In this document: piece by piece, positions 4,513 through 6,488 of the stretch
How the letters are laid out: each line of letters opens with the position of its first letter
How positions within the stretch are numbered: position 1 is the first letter of the stretch
Source: an uncultured Oscillospiraceae bacterium
GTDB lineage: Bacteria; Bacillota; Clostridia; Oscillospirales; Acutalibacteraceae
Assembly (NCBI GenBank): GCA_900546895.1
Contig: UREO01000176.1
Coordinates: 1 to 6,488 of the forward strand
Reading direction: 5' to 3'
Length of the DNA: 6,488 nt
The notes under the pieces: model-generated
The model's database searches: none
Seen by the model: only the letters and a program-made list of their open reading frames with translations
What the model was told of the DNA's origin: nothing
Made by a program: the position numbers and the translations under genes

Positions 4513-6488
4513 GAAGCCGTGGATTCCAAGCCCTTGGATTCCTGCATTACCAGCGTGGAGATTGCTTATACCAATGATTCTGGTCAGCATACGGTGAAAA
4601 TCACGGATTCCGGAAGCCCGGATACCATCGAAATACAGGCGGGCACCACCGTGGGCCTGAAATATGAGTTCGCCCTTCCGGATGACATGGTGATCCGCGA
4701 TAGGGACCAATTTACGATTTCCCTTCCTGAAAATTTACCTGTTGCCAACAGCTTTAAGGGTAAAACGGGGAATATTGGAAAGCTGGGTACTTATCAGATA
4801 AACGACGACCAGACGGTAACCCTTACATTTAATGAATATGCGGAAAAATATACGGAAGGACGCGGCGGCAATTTTTATGTGGAAACTTCGTTCAGCGGGG
4901 TATCGGACAGCGGGTTCCCCGTGCAGGATGTCGTGTTCAACGTCCAGGGAAATACCGTTACGGTTCCCGTGGAAACGGTTTATTCCGTGAAGGACCCGAC
5001 CATCAAAAAGGACGGCGACTATAACAAGGATTCCGGCGTTACCTGGACGGTGACGGTTCATTCCGGAAACGACCGTGATAACGCGGGCCTGACGGATGCG
5101 ATCGTTACCGATACCCCCGGAGACTATCAGGATTTTACGGGGAATGCTTCCCTGCAGATCGGGAAAGAAGCTCCTCAGCCAATCAGCGAAGGTGGCCCAA
5201 CAACGCCGTATTATGAGGTGAAGGACAGCGGAATCGTGTTTCATCTTGGCGACATCCCCGCAAATACGGATGCGAAAATCGTTTATACTTCCAAAGTTAC
5301 CGACAAGATTTACCAGTCAAATCAGGATAAAGTCACACTTACCAACCATGTAAAACTGGGGGCCGAAAACATTACGAAAAATCCTTCCGCTGACGGTACG
5401 GCCGATGTGCCGGTGGACTGGATTTTTAAGGGCGGAACCTACCATTCTGCGAACGATACAATCACGTGGACCATCGATGTCAATCCCGACAACCGGCCTT
5501 TGCCCGCGGGGGCGACCGTGACGGACACGCTGGCCAAATTCCTCGATCTGGATAAGAATACCGTCCAGGTGAACGGGTCGGATATCCCGGACAAAACCGG
5601 CGCGACCGGCCAAATCACGGAAAAAATTTATTATAAAACCGCCCCGGACAGCAACGGTCAAACGAAAGTAACGTTTTATTTTACCGAGGAAACGAACACC
5701 CAGCAGACCATTACCTTTATCACGAAGATCGACGGTAAATACTACAACACCAATTCCGGCGGGTTCAAGAATACAGCAACTTTAGATACTCCAAGCCATG
5801 ACGGCATTGGGAAACCCCGTCCTGCGACGACCGGAACCGTCGGCCCGTCTTCGTCCATTATTTCAAAAAAACCATCCGGTTCCTACGACTCATCCACTCA
5901 CCAACTGAGCTGGGAAATCACGGTAAACAGCAATAAAATGGCCATTACCAATCCCGTCGTCACGGATACAATCGGCAACCACCAAAAAATCATCGATGTC
6001 ACTGCAAAGCAGGGCAGTAGCGATATTGAGTTCAAAGGGAGCGGCGTCAAGCCGTTTTACGAGATCAGTTCTGATGAAAAAAAGCTGACCGTCCATTTGA
6101 AGGACTTTGCATCCGGCGATAATCCCGTTGTCCTTACGGTCGTTTCCGAAGTAACGGACCCGGCCTATTATGCGGTCAACAGCAAAAAACCGGTGTATAA
6201 CACAGCGGTCCTTACCGGAAGCAACAGCGCTGGCAGCATCAGCCAGTCCGTGACGGCCCAACAGGATGTCACAAGCGAAGTCGTCAAAAAATCCGCTCTC
6301 GGCTACCATTATGACACCCGTCTGGTGAATTGGCAGATCGACGTCAACCAAAACAAAATGCCCATGCAGAACGCCGTCATTACCGACACCATCCCGGCCG
6401 GGCTTACCCTTCAAGAGAACACCATTACCTTTAATGGTACAGCCGTAAAAGAGAAGTTGGCGACGGGCGGCACAGCCCCGTACTATAC
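4423..6488 (+). CDS. Cna-type (MSCRAMM-like) surface adhesin with collagen-binding-type repeats, N-terminal part (3' end outside window)
   Basis: An ATG with AGGAGGA in front opens a frame without a stop to the window end (688 codons). Residues 1-30 are a Sec signal peptide: Lys at 3 and 5, a hydrophobic core at 8-24, and cleavage after ARA (28-30). Residues about 35-185 look like the Ig-fold adhesion domain of MSCRAMM proteins: FTISLPENL, a G-x-Y strand, TVTLTFNEYAEKY, then FYVETSF. Four repeats follow, resembling the collagen-binding domain of staphylococcal Cna. Each has Lys, W-x-(V/I)-x-V, and TDT. The Trp residues are at 208, 349, 497 and 637. The protein is presumably exported and anchored to the cell wall, but no LPXTG or membrane anchor can be seen because the C-terminus is missing. 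The ligand is unknown; a collagen-binding fold does not prove collagen binding. It is separated from the upstream operon by a terminator and its own promoter. Confidence 0.85.
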   Translation, partial: MIKVKNSATALLLAFSMLCSIVLMTPIARAEAVDSKPLDSCITSVEIAYTNDSGQHTVKITDSGSPDTIEIQAGTTVGLKYEFALPDDMVIRDRDQFTISLPENLPVANSFKGKTGNIGKLGTYQINDDQTVTLTFNEYAEKYTEGRGGNFYVETSFSGVSDSGFPVQDVVFNVQGNTVTVPVETVYSVKDPTIKKDGDYNKDSGVTWTVTVHSGNDRDNAGLTDAIVTDTPGDYQDFTGNASLQIGKEAPQPISEGGPTTPYYEVKDSGIVFHLGDIPANTDAKIVYTSKVTDKIYQSNQDKVTLTNHVKLGAENITKNPSADGTADVPVDWIFKGGTYHSANDTITWTIDVNPDNRPLPAGATVTDTLAKFLDLDKNTVQVNGSDIPDKTGATGQITEKIYYKTAPDSNGQTKVTFYFTEETNTQQTITFITKIDGKYYNTNSGGFKNTATLDTPSHDGIGKPRPATTGTVGPSSSIISKKPSGSYDSSTHQLSWEITVNSNKMAITNPVVTDTIGNHQKIIDVTAKQGSSDIEFKGSGVKPFYEISSDEKKLTVHLKDFASGDNPVVLTVVSEVTDPAYYAVNSKKPVYNTAVLTGSNSAGSISQSVTAQQDVTSEVVKKSALGYHYDTRLVNWQIDVNQNKMPMQNAVITDTIPAGLTLQENTITFNGTAVKEKLATGGTAPYY
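5005..6488 (+). repeat. Four tandem collagen-binding-type domains in the adhesin
   Basis: The domains start near residues 195, 336, 482 and 622, with the fourth cut by the window end. The conserved pattern is Lys (196, 336, 483, 623), then W-x-(V/I)-x-V, then the Asp of TDT (230, 368, 515, 655), and near the end of each complete domain an Asn before a beta strand (308 in TNHVKL, 450 in KNTATL, 593 in YNTAVL). Lys to Asp spacing is 32-34 residues and Lys to Asn is 110-114. This matches the Lys-Asn isopeptide geometry of Cna-type domains, with the Asp as candidate catalyst. The domains are diverged from each other, so they are old duplications rather than recent ones. Confidence 0.75.

Noticed and set aside
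4735..6414. Three minus-strand open frames (4735-5244, 5317-5661, 5890-6414) opposite the adhesin
   Set aside because: They lie opposite a continuous plus-strand frame with signal peptide and repeats. Their translations have no recognisable domain.

Overview
The window looks like a chromosomal segment of a Gram-positive bacterium of the Firmicutes, most likely the class Clostridia. The reasons are purine-rich AGGAG-type ribosome binding sites before every gene, a strong intrinsic terminator, a Cna-type (MSCRAMM-like) surface adhesin, and a moderate-GC codon style. I cannot place the genus from sequence alone.

Positions 1-4121 hold five tightly packed plus-strand genes that read as one operon, cut at its 5' end by the window edge. 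In order they are the C-terminal two thirds of a PfkB/ribokinase-family kinase (1-582), a nucleoside phosphorylase of the uridine phosphorylase type (596-1372), a BtpA/SgcQ-family TIM-barrel protein (1388-2182), an iron-dependent alcohol dehydrogenase (2229-3374) and a stand-alone homologue of the tryptophan synthase alpha chain (3405-4121). Gaps are 13, 15, 46 and 30 bases, and the first two ribosome binding sites overlap the preceding stop codons. A long hairpin with a T-run at 4143-4192 ends the unit.

The combination suggests a catabolic or salvage route for a nucleoside-like compound. The phosphorylase would release a base and a pentose 1-phosphate, and the kinase could make a bisphosphate. 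One or both TIM-barrel proteins could isomerise or cleave it in a retro-aldol reaction, and the dehydrogenase could reduce the resulting small aldehyde. The logic resembles the DHAP shunt for 5'-deoxynucleosides and the archaeal non-carboxylating pentose bisphosphate route, but with BtpA and TrpA homologues where other isomerases and aldolases would be expected. This is inference from families and order. The phosphorylase has lost the uracil-recognising Gln/Arg pair, and the TrpA homologue has altered active-site positions, so neither should be annotated with its textbook activity.

Positions 4122-4422 contain no gene. Downstream of the terminator there is an inverted repeat, a pair of ACGCGAAT direct repeats, a perfect TATAAT -10 box, and a perfect 15-base direct repeat just before the next ribosome binding site. 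Both direct-repeat pairs have a 19-base period.

Positions 4423-6488 are the 5' part (688 codons, no stop) of a large secreted surface protein. It has a signal peptide, an N-terminal MSCRAMM-like adhesion domain and at least four collagen-binding-type repeats of about 140 residues. The repeats have regularly placed Lys, Asp and Asn residues, consistent with intramolecular isopeptide bonds. It appears to be functionally unrelated to the operon before it.
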